Source: Russula earlei (taxonomy: Eukaryota > Basidiomycota > Agaricomycetes > Russulales > Russulaceae). Taken from it: a stretch of DNA of 19,195 bases. The position numbers and the translations under genes are program-made. The notes under the pieces were generated by a model. That model was not told the origin of the DNA. It saw only the letters and a program-made list of their open reading frames with translations, and did not search any database. The DNA is taken from positions 1-19,195 of the forward strand of contig JAGFNK010000884.1 of assembly GCA_025769875.1 (NCBI GenBank), written 5' to 3'. Shown here piece after piece: positions 18,079 through 19,195 of the stretch. Position 1 is the first letter of the stretch. Each line of letters starts with the position of its first letter.

Positions 18079-19191
18079 CTAGTCATCTGCCTCTTCTGCC
18101 AAGGATAGCCTTTCGTGTACCAACCTCGCTACCAACTCACCGTCTTATGGGAATGTCGTTGCCCTGGAAGCCCTCGGGATATGCCACTGGTGGTACCTCA
18201 GGTACCACTGAAGTAGCTGCATGCGGTATGAGCATGAGACCAAGGCGCAGTATCGATCAGCTGGGCATACCTGTCTCCCCAGAACCCATTAATGCACCAT
18301 CCCAAGGCGCGCGTGGTATATTCATAGTCATGTGCAAACCCACCGGGATTAAAAGAATTCCATAACTGTCGACCTTGGCGTGGGCTTCATCCAGAGCAAG
18401 GCGGTCAGGCCATTCCCATGTACCCCCATCATGATCTGCACTGGTGGATCAACCACATGGTTTGTTGGAACACGTGGATAGGAGACACGGACCGTGGTTC
18501 GTCCAGCCAGGCGCAACTGCTCGACTCGCGACAGCTTGTCCATGCTAACCACGTTGACTTCGTACCCGTACCGATCGCGTAGCTTGTACAGCTCCTCGAC
18601 AAGCTTATCGTGGTCCTGCTGTATGAGCATGCGCCGTCCCCAGTCCTGGCGCGAGATATAGGTGATCACCGGATTACCACGGGTACCCGCACTCGTCGTC
18701 GCGCTCAAGCCAGAAGACTCAATTACATTGTTCCGGAAGGTGCTCCACCAGTTCGGGGAGCCGGGAAGAGTGAACGCTTCGCTGGCTGTCCGCTGCGTGC
18801 GGAGGTAGTTGTCGCCGTTCATGGAGGCGGCACGGTCTGCGAGAAGGACGCGATCGAAGACGAAGGGAACGCCCATTGCGGCGCGGTCCTTCCAATCATC
18901 GGAGAATTCCATGGAGATAGAGGGGAATGCTGTACGGAGGACCCACTGGTTCATTGAGCGTAGTCCCCGCCAATGGTCGGCATCGAGATGGGTAAAGTAA
19001 TCTCCGTGGAGGCGGTAACGTAGTCTTGCCGGTCGTGGGGATGAAGGGATCGAGCGCCGAATATGTACGCCAAAGGCCGAAGGCGAGCTCGGCAGACCAA
19101 TGGTAGTAATGTGTGATGCTGTTGGCAGTTTAGTAAAGCGATCAGGATATGACGGGAGTACCAACAATTGCTTGGGATCGTTGACGAACCA
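18079..19191 (-). CDS. GT61 family (DUF563) glycosyltransferase, 5' end outside window
   Basis: The family transfers xylose, GlcNAc or related sugars in the secretory pathway; the exact donor and acceptor cannot be told here. Exon 18493-19191 begins at an acceptor (TTAG) on the window edge and includes Y-F-T-H-L-D-A-D-H-W and V-I-T-Y-I-S-R-Q-D-W-G-R-R, followed by L-S-R-V-E-Q-L-R-L-A-G-R-T-T. An intron at 18436-18492 (57 bp, GTCCGT...GTGCAG) lacks stops and would pass as coding. Removing it joins to I-M-M-G-V-H-G-N-G-L-T-A-L-L-W-M, the DUF563 signature. Exon 18271-18435 ends F-A-H-D-Y-E-Y-T-T-R-A-L-G. After the intron at 18217-18270 (GTATGC...ATGCAG), exon 18079-18216 has V-A-Y-P-E-G-F-Q-G and E-L-V-A-R-L-V-H-E-R-L, with TAG at 18079. 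Three single extra bases interrupt the last two exons, including an apparent TAA at 18349. A membrane anchor, if present, lies in the missing 5' part. Confidence 0.85.
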
Positions 19192-19195
19192 CTAA

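Noticed and set aside
1..19195. tRNA, rRNA, CRISPR arrays, bacterial operons or phage genes
   Set aside because: None was seen on either strand. The gene structure is eukaryotic and intron-rich.

Overview
The window reads as genomic DNA of a filamentous basidiomycete, most likely an Agaricomycete. The reasons are a multi-exon peroxin gene with 47-78 bp introns, a fungal GT61-type glycosyltransferase gene, GC-rich and CpG-rich host DNA, and a sharply different block of CpG-poor retrotransposon DNA. No bacterial, CRISPR, rRNA or tRNA features were seen.

Layout. Bases 1 to about 7290 are transposon. The outer layer is the gag region of a Ty3/gypsy element (about 310-1094 and 6932-7292). A complete but dead Ty1/copia element (1095-6926) is inserted in that gag. 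It has two LTRs (391 and 387 bp), a CAAAC target duplication, a half-tRNA-type primer binding site, a polypurine tract, and broken gag, protease, integrase, reverse transcriptase and RNase H regions. An AT-rich tail (about 7242-7560) ends at an abrupt change to CpG-rich host DNA. Bases 7560-9490 are mostly intergenic. They hold one doubtful small secreted-protein gene on the minus strand and a clear 275 bp inverted repeat (8387-8661). Bases 9495-13622 (minus) carry PEX1, the peroxisomal AAA+ ATPase, in about 18 exons. A divergent hypothetical gene of two visible exons (13915-15216, plus) shares its promoter region. A second hypothetical gene (about 15467-17709, plus) is GC-rich and low in complexity toward its end. 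A GT61/DUF563 glycosyltransferase gene (18079-19191, minus) runs off the right edge.

How it fits together. The host genes are unrelated housekeeping or secretory genes, not a cluster. The main biological story is the retrotransposon block: a nested insertion whose two LTRs, internal stop codons and integrase active site all show CpG to TpG/CpA decay. This indicates cytosine methylation or a RIP-like process. In contrast, the coding frames of the host genes (PEX1 second half, GT61 3' end, probably 15467-17709) are broken by single-base changes, mostly in short homopolymers. That pattern fits sequencing or assembly error better than decay. I found no evidence for a novel multi-gene system.
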